Shown here piece by piece: positions 1 through 7,790 of a stretch of 64,000 bases of DNA (positions within the stretch are counted from its first letter, which is position 1; each line of letters opens with the position of its first letter). Origin of the DNA: Curtobacterium sp. MCPF17_052 (lineage in GTDB: Bacteria; Actinomycetota; Actinomycetes; Actinomycetales; Microbacteriaceae); contig NZ_QKSD01000011.1 in assembly GCF_003234085.1 (NCBI RefSeq), positions 62,001-126,000 on the forward strand. Direction: 5' to 3'. A program made the translations under genes and the position numbers. Under the pieces are notes generated by a model. The model made no database searches. It saw nothing but the letters and a program-made list of their open reading frames with translations, and was not told the origin of the DNA.

Positions 1-1
1 G

Positions 2-754
2 GGCCTCGGGTACCTGGCGTTCGACGGCGGCCTGCATTGGAACACCGCTGAACTCGGGCAGTCGACCGTGACGCTGCAGACGCTGACCCTGACGATCCTG
101 CTGGTGGTCCTGCTCGTGCCGTTCCAGGCCGCGGCCGAGGAGTACGTCTTCCGCGGGTTCCTCATGCAGACGATCGGCTCCTGGATCCCGGTCCGCGCCG
201 TCGGCGCGGTCGTCGCGGTCGTGGTGTCGACCGTGCTGTTCGCCGTCCTGCACGTGCCGAACGGCTACAACGTCTGGGGCATCCTCGACGTCGGCTCGTT
301 CGGCCTGGTCGCCGCGGTCATCGTGCTGCGGACCGGGGGGCTCGAGGCGACGGTCCTCCAGCACGCACTCAACAACATCATGATCTTCGTGCTGCAGGCG
401 CCGGGATGGTCGAAGGTGGACCTCACCGGCGAGGGGGCGCAGGGCACGTGGCAGGGCTTCGTCGTGACGCTCGCGACCTCGGTCGGGTACTGGGGGCTCG
501 TCGAGCTGATGGCGCACTGGCGGCGGCTGGACCGCCGGTTCCCGGGGCAGGAGGCACCGCGGTTCCGCGGACACACGCCGCTCTGGGCGGGTGGCCGCCA
601 GTGGCTCCGGCCGGGAGGCGCGGGCTGGTCGATCGCGCCCGCTCGCGGCGACGAGACGGGCTGGTCCGGCGACCCGGTGCTGGTCGAGGCGGGTCCGGCT
701 TCGCCGGTGGCCTCCCCTGTGGAGAAGTCCGGTGGTGTCGGCCCGCGGCCGTAG
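2..754 (+). CDS. CPBP family intramembrane metalloprotease (5' end missing)
   Basis: The reading frame is open from the window edge, so the N-terminus lies outside. Visible hallmarks of the CPBP (Abi/CAAX protease) family are the EEYVFRG motif (EExxxR), a histidine in LHVPNGYN and the HALNN motif, which together form the glutamate/histidine metal site inside the membrane. Several hydrophobic segments cover the first 160 residues seen; the tail is hydrophilic, rich in Pro and Gly, and probably cytoplasmic. Members cleave within membranes or act in peptide maturation or immunity; the substrate here cannot be told. The recQ start follows 9 bp after the stop, so the two may be co-transcribed. Confidence 0.85.
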   Translation, partial: GLGYLAFDGGLHWNTAELGQSTVTLQTLTLTILLVVLLVPFQAAAEEYVFRGFLMQTIGSWIPVRAVGAVVAVVVSTVLFAVLHVPNGYNVWGILDVGSFGLVAAVIVLRTGGLEATVLQHALNNIMIFVLQAPGWSKVDLTGEGAQGTWQGFVVTLATSVGYWGLVELMAHWRRLDRRFPGQEAPRFRGHTPLWAGGRQWLRPGGAGWSIAPARGDETGWSGDPVLVEAGPASPVASPVEKSGGVGPRP

Positions 755-763
755 GCTCGTCGC

Positions 764-2623
764 ATGAGTTCGACTGGTGTCGCTGCGCCCGGCGTCGAGT
801 CGGCAGGCTCCCGGTCTGCTGCCCTCGACGTGCTCCACCGGGTATGGGGGTACGACGCGTTCCGCGGTGAACAGGCCCGGATCATCGACCGCGTGGTCGC
901 CGGCGGCGACGCCCTCGTCCTCATGCCGACCGGTGGCGGCAAGTCCCTCTGCTACCAGGTCCCGTCGCTCGTCCGCGACGGCATCGGGGTGGTCGTCTCG
1001 CCGCTGATCGCCCTCATGCAGGACCAGGTCGACGCCCTCGCCGCCAACGGTGTCCGGGCCGCCTTCCTCAACTCCACGCAGGCTCCGGACGAGCGCGCCC
1101 GGGTCGAGCGTGACGTCGTCACCGGCCAGGTCGACATGCTCTACCTGGCTCCCGAGCGGCTGAAGATCGAGTCCACCCGCTCCCTGCTCGACCGGGCCCG
1201 GATCGCACTCTTCGCGATCGACGAAGCGCACTGTGTGGCGCAGTGGGGGCACGACTTCCGTCCGGACTACCTGGAACTCAGCGTGCTCCACGAGCGCTGG
1301 CCGGACGTCCCCCGGATCGCCCTGACCGCGACGGCGACCCCGCAGACCCACCGCGAGATCTCCGTCCGGCTCGGACTCGACGACGCCGCGCACTTCGTCG
1401 CCGACTTCGACCGGCCGAACATCCAGTACCGGATCGAGCCGAAGACCGGGGCGCTGCAGCAGCTCCTGACCTTCATCCGCACCGAGCACAGCGGCGACGC
1501 CGGCATCGTCTACTGCCTGTCCCGCAACTCGGTCGAACGGACCGCCGCGGCGCTCGTGCAGCAGGGCATCGCCGCGCTGCCGTACCACGCCGGTCTCGAC
1601 GCCCGGGTGCGCGAGCGCAACCAGGCGCAGTTCCTCCGCGAGGACGGCATCGTCATGGTCGCCACGATCGCGTTCGGCATGGGCATCGACAAGCCCGACG
1701 TCCGCTTCGTCGCGCACCTCGACATGCCGAAGTCGGTGGAGGGCTACTACCAGGAGACCGGCCGTGCCGGGCGTGACGGCCTGCCCGCCACCGCGTGGCT
1801 GGCGTACGGACTGAACGACGTCGTGCAGCAGCGGCGGATGATCGACCAGTCCGAGGGCGACGCCGCACACCGCCGGCAGCTCAGTGCGCACCTCGACGCC
1901 ATGCTCGCGCTCTGCGAGACGATCGAGTGCCGGCGCGTGCGCCTGCTCGCGTACTTCGGGCAGGAGTCGTCCGCGTGCGGCAACTGCGACACGTGCCTGG
2001 CCCCGCCGGAGTCGTGGGACGGCACGGTGCCGGCGCAGAAGCTGCTGTCGACCATCGTGCGGCTCGACCGCGAGCGCGGGCAGCGCTACGGCGTCGCGCA
2101 CCTCGTCGACATCCTCACCGGCAAGCAGTCGCCTCGCGTGACCGAGCTCGGACACGACTCCCTCGCCACGTTCGGCATCGGCCAGGACCTGTCCGACGCC
2201 GACTGGAAGGCCGTCGCCCGGCAGCTGCTCGCACAGGGGTACGTTGCCGTGTCCGGCGACGGGTACGGCACGCTCGTCCTCAGCCCGACGAGTGCCGAGG
2301 TCCTGGCCGGACGGGTCGACGTCCGGATGCGCCGCGACCCGGTGAAGGCCCCGCGTGCCGGTCGGACCCGGCGCTCCGCCGTGGTGTCGGACATGCCGCA
2401 GGAAGCCATGCCGCTCTTCGAGTCCCTGCGGCAGTGGCGTGCCGGGCAGGCCCGCGAGCAGGGGGTGCCCGCGTACGTGGTGTTCAACGACGCCACCCTG
2501 CGCGGCATCGCCGCCGTGAAGCCGTCCGACCTCGACGAACTGTCCGAGATCTCCGGCGTCGGTGCCGCGAAGCTCGAGTCCTACGGGCGTGCCGTGCTCG
2601 ACGTCGTGGCGGCCGCCGTCTGA
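764..2623 (+). CDS. recQ: ATP-dependent DNA helicase RecQ
   Basis: Encodes a 619-residue 3'-5' DNA helicase for recombination and replication-fork repair. Walker A MPTGGGKS lies at residues 54-61 and the DEAH box at 153-156. The helicase C domain carries the GRAGRDG arginine-finger motif. A RecQ zinc site is formed by Cys389, Cys405, Cys408 and Cys411, followed by a winged-helix region and a C-terminal HRDC domain ending in an EISGVGAAK helix-hairpin-helix-like stretch. The length matches the bacterial family. ATG start, 9 bp after the upstream gene. Confidence 0.97.
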   Translation: MSSTGVAAPGVESAGSRSAALDVLHRVWGYDAFRGEQARIIDRVVAGGDALVLMPTGGGKSLCYQVPSLVRDGIGVVVSPLIALMQDQVDALAANGVRAAFLNSTQAPDERARVERDVVTGQVDMLYLAPERLKIESTRSLLDRARIALFAIDEAHCVAQWGHDFRPDYLELSVLHERWPDVPRIALTATATPQTHREISVRLGLDDAAHFVADFDRPNIQYRIEPKTGALQQLLTFIRTEHSGDAGIVYCLSRNSVERTAAALVQQGIAALPYHAGLDARVRERNQAQFLREDGIVMVATIAFGMGIDKPDVRFVAHLDMPKSVEGYYQETGRAGRDGLPATAWLAYGLNDVVQQRRMIDQSEGDAAHRRQLSAHLDAMLALCETIECRRVRLLAYFGQESSACGNCDTCLAPPESWDGTVPAQKLLSTIVRLDRERGQRYGVAHLVDILTGKQSPRVTELGHDSLATFGIGQDLSDADWKAVARQLLAQGYVAVSGDGYGTLVLSPTSAEVLAGRVDVRMRRDPVKAPRAGRTRRSAVVSDMPQEAMPLFESLRQWRAGQAREQGVPAYVVFNDATLRGIAAVKPSDLDELSEISGVGAAKLESYGRAVLDVVAAAV

Positions 2624-2696
2624 CCCATGCCGCTCGGGGCATGCTGCCCCCGGGTCCGTCATTACACTCGGGAACTCCCGTCCGACAGGAGGCCGT

Positions 2697-3437
2697 GTGA
2701 CCGGTTCGACGAAGTCCGCCACCGTGCTCGGGCGCGCCGTGGTGGCGCCCCTCGCGCGACTGCTGTGGCGGCCTGAGGTGGTCGGCCGGAAGAACGTCCC
2801 GAAGCGCGGTCCGGTGATCCTCGCGAGCAACCACCGGTCCTTCGTCGACTCACCGACGATCACGCTGCTGGCACCGCGGAAGGTGTCGTTCCTCGCGAAG
2901 CAGGAGTACTTCACCGGGACGGGCCTCCGGGGTGCGCTCTCGCGGGCGTTCTTCTCGGGGATCGGCGCGATCGGTGTCGAGCGGGGCGCGGGAGCCGCAG
3001 CGCAGCAGGCCCTCGACCTCGGTCTCGCCCGTCTGCAGGCGGGTGAGGCGTTCGCGATCTACCCCGAGGGCACCCGGTCGCTCGACGGTCGTCTCTACAA
3101 GGGGCGGACCGGTGTCGCCTGGCTCGCCCTGACGAGCGGAGCCCCGGTCGTCCCGGTCGCGCTCACCGGGACCGAGGACGTGCAGCCCGTCGGGTCGCGC
3201 CTGCCCCGGCTCGCTCGGGTGCGGATCGAGTTCGGCGAGCCGATCGACCTCTCCGGCTTCGGTGCCGCGACCTCGGGTCGCGCACGGCGGCAGGCGACCG
3301 ACGCGGTGACCGCGGCGATCCAGGCCCTCAGCGGACAGGAGCCGGCCGGCGTGTACAACGAGCCGCCGGCGACCATCGTCGAGCGGGTGAAGCGGATGCT
3401 GCAGCACGACGACCGCGGGGACGGGCAGCCCGACTGA
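2697..3437 (+). CDS. 1-acyl-sn-glycerol-3-phosphate acyltransferase (PlsC family)
   Basis: A 246-residue acyltransferase, probably converting lysophosphatidate to phosphatidate at the inner membrane face. The catalytic NHRSFVD motif (HxxxxD, His46/Asp51) and the substrate-binding EGTR motif (124-127) are both present in the right order. The chosen GTG start is preceded by an ACAGGAGG ribosome site 4 bp upstream; an in-frame ATG further upstream would overlap the end of recQ and lacks such a site. Some family members acylate other lysolipids, so the exact substrate is inferred. Confidence 0.9.
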   Translation: MTGSTKSATVLGRAVVAPLARLLWRPEVVGRKNVPKRGPVILASNHRSFVDSPTITLLAPRKVSFLAKQEYFTGTGLRGALSRAFFSGIGAIGVERGAGAAAQQALDLGLARLQAGEAFAIYPEGTRSLDGRLYKGRTGVAWLALTSGAPVVPVALTGTEDVQPVGSRLPRLARVRIEFGEPIDLSGFGAATSGRARRQATDAVTAAIQALSGQEPAGVYNEPPATIVERVKRMLQHDDRGDGQPD

Positions 3438-3445
3438 GAGCACTA

Positions 3446-3474
3446 TTGCGGATGTGAAATACAAATACTATGCT
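3446..3474 (+). promoter_or_regulatory. sigma-70-type promoter
   Basis: TTGCGG (3446-3451) and TATGCT (3469-3474) are separated by exactly 17 bp of AT-rich sequence, which stands out in this GC-rich window. It would start a transcript near 3481, about 57 nt before the next gene. Confidence 0.6.
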
Positions 3475-3537
3475 CGATCTGGCTCGTCCGGATCAGCATC
3501 GGCGGGTCACCCGAACTCCTCCAGGGAAAGGCCCACC

Positions 3538-3948
3538 ATGTCCTCGACGCCCCTCTTCGACGCGATCGCCCGGCGGAGCGAGCGCTCCGGACCAGCACCG
3601 ACCGCTCGTCTGGACGCTCCCGCCGACCTCGCCATGGCGAGCGCTGCCGCGTCGGTCGCCAGCACGCCCGCATCACCGCTCGACGCCCCCGCTCCGGAGC
3701 CGGCCGAGGCTCCGGAGGCTCCCATCATTCCCGCCGCTCCCGCCGCTGCCGTCGTCCCCGCTGACCTCGTGGAGGTCATCGACGGGATCCCCGCCAGTCT
3801 CCGCGCCTCGCTCGCACGCGAGCACGTCGTCTGCCGCGAGCAGCTCCCCCTGGTCGAGGCGGTCGTCGACGCTGTCACCCGCGCGGTGGTCGACGCCGTC
3901 GCGGTCGAGGTCGAACGGATCGTCGCCACCGGTGTCGTCCGGGTCTGA
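3538..3948 (+). CDS. hypothetical Ala/Pro-rich protein
   Basis: A 136-residue protein without recognised family. The N-terminal half is low-complexity Ala/Pro/Ser; residues from about 78 on look helical and include a DLVEVIDGIPASLR stretch, one Cys (VVCRE) and a Val/Ala-rich C-terminus. There is no signal peptide. The start is supported by AGGGAAAG 7-8 bp upstream and by the good promoter at 3446. The M23 peptidase gene begins just downstream, so the two may be co-expressed. A longer overlapping frame (from 3470) has Arg/Ser/Pro composition typical of a shadow frame and was not chosen. Confidence 0.6.
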   Translation: MSSTPLFDAIARRSERSGPAPTARLDAPADLAMASAAASVASTPASPLDAPAPEPAEAPEAPIIPAAPAAAVVPADLVEVIDGIPASLRASLAREHVVCREQLPLVEAVVDAVTRAVVDAVAVEVERIVATGVVRV

Positions 3949-3964
3949 TCGGGCGTTCCGCGAC

Positions 3965-4954
3965 GTGTCCTCGACCGGGTCGACGTCCCTGGCCAGCCCG
4001 ACGTCCCTGGCCAGCCCGACGTCCCTGGCCAGCCCGACATCACTGACCAGCCCGACGTCCCTGGCCAGCCCGACATCACTGACCAGCCCGACGTCCCCGA
4101 TCCAGTGCGGATCCCGCCGAGCGCGTCGGGCTGCCGAAGAGGCCGCTCAGGTCGCCGCCCGGGGTGGGCCGCTCCGCGCCGCCCGGGCCTCCGTGGTCCG
4201 GCTGTCCGGCTCGGCCGTGACCCGGCGACCACTCCGGCCACGTGTCTCGCTCACCGTCGCCCTCGTCCACGCATCGGCCGTCTCCGCCGTGCAGGACGTC
4301 CGTGACCACTGGTGGGGGCGGCGCAGGCTGGCGGTGACGTCGATCGCGATCACGACCTGTCTGCTCGTCACGGAGGCAGCCCCGCAGTCGGTCGTCGCCG
4401 CGCCGACCGTGGTGGTCGCACCGGCTCCGCGGTCCCAGGACTTCCGCGCGGTCGGCACCTCGCCGGACGCCCTGCCGCGTTCGGACTTCACCGTCGGTCG
4501 GACCACGGACGGGGTGGTCCTCACCCGACTGCCCGGGTCCGCCCAGGCGGTGGCTCGCCCGGTCGCCGGCACCATCCCGTCGGCGGGGAACTTCGGTGGG
4601 CGGGACGTCGCCGGGTGTTCTGCGTGCTCCACGAGGCACCAGGGCACCGACTTCGCCGCGGCGACCGGAACGCCCGTGTTCGCGGTGATGTCCGGCACGG
4701 TCGTGTCCGCGGGGGTGCTCGGCGGCTACGGCAACCAGGTGCTGCTCCGACACCCGGACGGCACCGAGACCCGCTACGGACACCTGTCGGTGATCGGTGT
4801 GCGACCCGGGCAGTCGGTCAGCGTGGGGGAGCGCCTGGGCGCAGTGGGCAGCACCGGGGTCTCCACCGGACCGCACCTGCACTTCGAGGTGATCCTCGGT
4901 GGCCACCCGGTCGACCCGGAGCCGTGGCTCGCCGCGCGGGGGCTCCTGCGCTGA
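3965..4954 (+). CDS. M23 family metallopeptidase with N-terminal hexapeptide repeats
   Basis: A probable cell-wall endopeptidase. The C-terminal lysostaphin-like (LytM/M23) domain has the zinc ligands His225 and Asp229 (HQGTD), His273 in RYGHL and the HLH motif His304/His306. A single membrane segment or signal anchor lies at about 122-140, putting the peptidase outside. The N-terminus (about residues 7-48) is built of TSLASP/TSLTSP hexapeptides encoded by an 18-bp tandem repeat. The GTG start, 17 bp after the upstream stop, is the first that does not overlap the previous gene, but no strong ribosome site precedes it, so the start is uncertain. The family and domain assignment is firm. Confidence 0.8.
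   Translation: MSSTGSTSLASPTSLASPTSLASPTSLTSPTSLASPTSLTSPTSPIQCGSRRARRAAEEAAQVAARGGPLRAARASVVRLSGSAVTRRPLRPRVSLTVALVHASAVSAVQDVRDHWWGRRRLAVTSIAITTCLLVTEAAPQSVVAAPTVVVAPAPRSQDFRAVGTSPDALPRSDFTVGRTTDGVVLTRLPGSAQAVARPVAGTIPSAGNFGGRDVAGCSACSTRHQGTDFAAATGTPVFAVMSGTVVSAGVLGGYGNQVLLRHPDGTETRYGHLSVIGVRPGQSVSVGERLGAVGSTGVSTGPHLHFEVILGGHPVDPEPWLAARGLLR
3986..4103 (+). repeat. 18-bp tandem repeat within the M23 gene
   Basis: About six units of GACGTCCCTGGCCAGCCC, some with the variant GACATCACTGACCAGCCC. Two of the three differences between variants are synonymous in the M23 frame, which supports that frame as the coded one. Confidence 0.8.
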
Positions 4955-5117
4955 CGCCCTTCCTGCGCCGGCACTCCTCCTGCCCCGACACTCCTCCTGC
5001 ACCGACGGGGGTCGGGCCGTCGTCATCCACGACCTGGCCGGCGCTGCGCCAGCACCCCGGGGAGCCGCGTACCGTCGAGTTCGTCGTGGCAGGGAGCCAC
5101 ACGGTGAGGAGACCACG

Positions 5118-5966
5118 GTGCGCGTGTCGGTGTTGGGAACCGGAGCGATGGGAGCAGGCGTCGCACAGTCGCTGCTCCGTGCTGGGCACGACGTCACGGT
5201 CTGGAACCGGACCGAGGAGCGTGCACGGCCGCTCGCCGAGTCCGGGGCGGTGGTGGCCGCCGACGCTGCCGACGCGGTGTCGCAGGCACAGGTCGTGCTG
5301 CTGACCCTGTTCGACACCGACGCGGTGGTCGACGTCCTCGAGCACGCTGCCGGGGACGCTCCGCAGGACGCCGTGTGGGTGCAGGCGTCGACCATCGGTG
5401 TCGCCGGCACCGAGACCGTCGTGCAGCTCGCCCAGAAGTACGGCATCACCCTGGTCGAGGCGATGATGCTCGGCACCAAGGCACCGGCAGAGCAGGGCAA
5501 GCTGACCATGCTCGTCGCCGGTGCGGACGACGCGGTGTCGGTCGTCGAGCCGGTGCTGGACGCCGTCAGTGCCAAGGTCGTCCGTGCCGGGGACCAGGTC
5601 GGTCAGGGCACGGCGTTGAAGCTGGCCGCGAACGCCTGGATCGCCTCGATCACCGCCGCGACCGGTCAGTCGTTGGCGATCGCCCGCGCGCTCGGGCTCG
5701 ACCCGCAGCTGTTCCTCGACGCGATCGACGGCTCCGCCAGCGACTCGGCCTACGCCCACACCAAGGGTGCGGCCATGATCTCGGGGGAGTTCCCGGCGCA
5801 GTTCGCGCTCGACGGCCTCCGGAAGGACATCGGCCTGATCACCGACGCCGCGCGCGACTCGGACGTCGACACGACCCTGCTGGACGCCCTCGGCCGGGTC
5901 TACGCGGACGCCAGCGCGGCCGGGCACGGCGGCGACGACATCGCGGCGGTCGGCACCGCGTTCTGA
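5118..5966 (+). CDS. NAD(P)-dependent oxidoreductase, 3-hydroxyisobutyrate dehydrogenase family
   Basis: A 282-residue beta-hydroxyacid dehydrogenase. A Rossmann GTGAMG nucleotide-binding motif sits at residues 7-12 and the N-terminal NAD domain is followed by an all-helical C-terminal domain with the family's catalytic lysine region (GTALKLAANAWIAS, in place of G-x-x-K-x-x-x-N). Substrates in this family include 3-hydroxyisobutyrate, tartronate semialdehyde and imines; which applies here is unknown. The GTG start has GAGGAG 6 bp upstream; longer frames upstream lack a ribosome site. Confidence 0.88.
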   Translation: MRVSVLGTGAMGAGVAQSLLRAGHDVTVWNRTEERARPLAESGAVVAADAADAVSQAQVVLLTLFDTDAVVDVLEHAAGDAPQDAVWVQASTIGVAGTETVVQLAQKYGITLVEAMMLGTKAPAEQGKLTMLVAGADDAVSVVEPVLDAVSAKVVRAGDQVGQGTALKLAANAWIASITAATGQSLAIARALGLDPQLFLDAIDGSASDSAYAHTKGAAMISGEFPAQFALDGLRKDIGLITDAARDSDVDTTLLDALGRVYADASAAGHGGDDIAAVGTAF

Positions 5967-5973
5967 CCGTTCG

Positions 5974-6162
5974 TCAGGACCGGCGGAACGCGTCCCGAAG
6001 GCGACGGGCGAACCGGCTGACCGACTCGTCGTTCAGCGTGTTCGCCAGGTCGAAGGCCTCCCGAGTGGGGTCGGCCCCGTCGCGGATCCGCCGGAGTGCA
6101 GCGTCCGCACGCGCGCGTGCGTCGAGTTCGGAGGCGGGCATGTCGTCCTCGGGCTCGCGCAT
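5974..6162 (-). CDS. small hypothetical protein
   Basis: A 62-residue charged protein, probably helical, rich in Arg, Ala and Asp, with no membrane segment. It lies convergent to the upstream dehydrogenase, with 7 bp between stops, and downstream of the MarR gene on the same strand (26 bp gap), so it could be co-transcribed with that regulator. No family recognised. A shorter start at the internal Met8 is possible. Confidence 0.5.
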   Translation of the reverse strand: MREPEDDMPASELDARARADAALRRIRDGADPTREAFDLANTLNDESVSRFARRLRDAFRRS

Positions 6163-6188
6163 CGTGTCAGCGTACGCCGGGCGCTCGG

Positions 6189-6695
6189 TCAGTACTCGTC
6201 GCCGTCGGTCTCGTCGACCGCGCCGGCCATCTGCTGCAGGAACGCGACGACGACGGCCATGTCCTCGGGCGGCAGGTGCTGCGCGACCTCGACGGCGCGG
6301 GAGTCCAGGTCACCGATCACGGCGAGTGCCCGGCGCATCGACTTGCCCGTCGCGGTGAGGATGACACCCCGCCGGTCAGCCGGGTCTGCATGCCGCTCGA
6401 CGTGACCGGAGCGGACGAGTCGGTCGACGAGCGCCGAGGTGGACGCCGCGGTGATGCCCAGGCGCTCCGCGAGTTCCTTCGAGTTGACGGTACGCCCTGA
6501 GGTCTCGGCGTCGACGAGCACCCGCAGGGCCGTCAACGCGTTCTCACCGATCCCGAGTTCTTCACGCACGCGGCGCTGGGCTGAGCTCTCCGCAGTGCGG
6601 TAGCGACGCAGGGCGTTCAACACGTCCACTGCGTCCACCCTGGAGTCCTCGCCGTACCAGAACCCCGGGGCTGCTGTCGTCACCTCGGAAGTCAT
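6189..6695 (-). CDS. MarR family transcriptional regulator
   Basis: A 168-residue winged-helix regulator. The central region (ALTALRVLVDA ... VNSKELAERLGITAASTSALVDRL) is the helix-turn-helix and DPADRRGVILTATGK is the MarR wing. Flanking helices would form the dimer interface. The ATG lies 7 bp after a TAGCAT -10 element, so the mRNA is probably leaderless; longer upstream starts would run through that promoter. No transport or catabolic gene is adjacent, so its target beyond itself is unclear. Confidence 0.88.
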   Translation of the reverse strand: MTSEVTTAAPGFWYGEDSRVDAVDVLNALRRYRTAESSAQRRVREELGIGENALTALRVLVDAETSGRTVNSKELAERLGITAASTSALVDRLVRSGHVERHADPADRRGVILTATGKSMRRALAVIGDLDSRAVEVAQHLPPEDMAVVVAFLQQMAGAVDETDGDEY

Positions 6696-6702
6696 ACGGA
6701 CA

Positions 6703-6730
6703 ATGCTAGACGCTCTAGTTAGTTTGTCTA
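6703..6730 (-). promoter_or_regulatory. promoter with inverted repeat, MarR gene
   Basis: On the minus strand TAGACA (6725-6730), 16 bp, then TAGCAT (6703-6708), 7 bp before the ATG. A perfect palindrome CTAGA-CGC-TCTAG (6706-6718) overlaps the -10 and spacer and is a good candidate autoregulatory operator. Confidence 0.5.
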
Positions 6731-6860
6731 GCGAGCGTGATGACATGCACGTCCAGCGTCCAGGGACCCATCAGACGGTGTCCCCCGCAACACCGGTGAC
6801 GCGGCTCGGAAACACCCCGGCAACGAGCCGTCAGTAGGTTCGGCTCATGCAGGAGTCGCC

Positions 6861-7751
6861 GTGCTGAACCGACTCGCCAGGAGCGTCCACAGTGTCGGGG
6901 GCGCGGTCGAGCGGACGGACGTCGTCGCGCGCCTGCTCGACGTGCACCTGGCCCGGCGGGATCCCTCGACCGACGATCCCGGGCTCGGGCGCGACCTCCG
7001 GGCGGTGGTCGGTGCCGCGGTGATGCCGGACACGGACCTCAGCCCCTCGGCGACCCTCGACGCCCTGGCCCTGGACCGCCACGAACCAGCCTCGATCGCC
7101 GCGGCCGTCGCCGTCGCTCGGGACGACGCCCGTCGTGCCCGGGACGTCGTGTCCACCGAGTTGTGGGACTGCCTCAACACGACGCGCTCCCGGCTGCCCC
7201 GCAAGGTCGTCGGGGAGAAGGCGCACGAGTTCCTCGGCTGGGTGCGGGAGCGCAGCGCCCTGGCGGTCGGCGTGGTCGACGGGGACGTCAGCCGCGACGA
7301 GGTGTGGGAGTTCTTCACGCTCGGCCGGTCGCTGACCCGGTTGACCGTGACCGCGCGGATGCTCGCCTCGGACCTGCTCGACCCGGGGTCGGCGACCTCC
7401 TGGTCCACCGCGCTGCGGGCCTGCGGAGCGGGCGAGGCCTTCCACCGGGAGTTCCGGCACGGCAGCACCACCGCCGATGCGGCCACGTTCCTCCTGCTCG
7501 ACGAGCACAGCCCCCGGTCGCTGCTGTTCCTGGCCCGTCGCAGTGAGGGGTGTCTGGACGACCTCGTCGGGGTGCACCTGGCGGCGGAGGTCCGGGCGTT
7601 CGGCGAGGCACGTGCCGAACTCGAGACGGTGACGCCGGAGACCGCGGTGGACGCTGCCCGGTCGGCGGGCTCAAGGCTGGCGGCAGCGGCGGAGACGATC
7701 ACGGCGGCGCTCGACCGCCGGGTGTTCACCGCGCCCGAACCGGCGCTCTGA
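6861..7751 (+). CDS. alpha-E domain-containing protein (DUF403)
   Basis: A 296-residue mostly helical protein. The N-terminus MLNRLARSVHSVGGAVERTD matches the conserved opening of the alpha-E (DUF403) family with its ER motif. GTG start with AGGAG 5 bp upstream. Elsewhere alpha-E genes are usually found with a circularly permuted ATP-grasp gene and a transglutaminase-like gene, suggesting peptide ligation. Neither partner is present here, so this is a solo copy. Function is unknown. Confidence 0.75.
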   Translation: MLNRLARSVHSVGGAVERTDVVARLLDVHLARRDPSTDDPGLGRDLRAVVGAAVMPDTDLSPSATLDALALDRHEPASIAAAVAVARDDARRARDVVSTELWDCLNTTRSRLPRKVVGEKAHEFLGWVRERSALAVGVVDGDVSRDEVWEFFTLGRSLTRLTVTARMLASDLLDPGSATSWSTALRACGAGEAFHREFRHGSTTADAATFLLLDEHSPRSLLFLARRSEGCLDDLVGVHLAAEVRAFGEARAELETVTPETAVDAARSAGSRLAAAAETITAALDRRVFTAPEPAL

Positions 7752-7790
7752 CGCAGCGATCACGGTCAGGATCACTGGAGCCGCCTCGGC

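Noticed and set aside
3470..3964. Longer N-terminus of the M23 peptidase starting at 3470
   Set aside because: It would overlap the whole 3538-3948 gene, and its translation is Arg/Ser/Pro-rich as expected of a shadow frame.
3949..4110. Collagen/elastin-like DVPGQP repeat read in the frame of the upstream gene
   Set aside because: It lies after that gene's stop, and all base differences between repeat units would change residues in this frame, unlike the M23 frame.
4076..5575. Long minus-strand open frame opposite the M23 and dehydrogenase genes
   Set aside because: Composition is typical of antisense frames in GC-rich DNA; no domain, and strong genes lie on the other strand.
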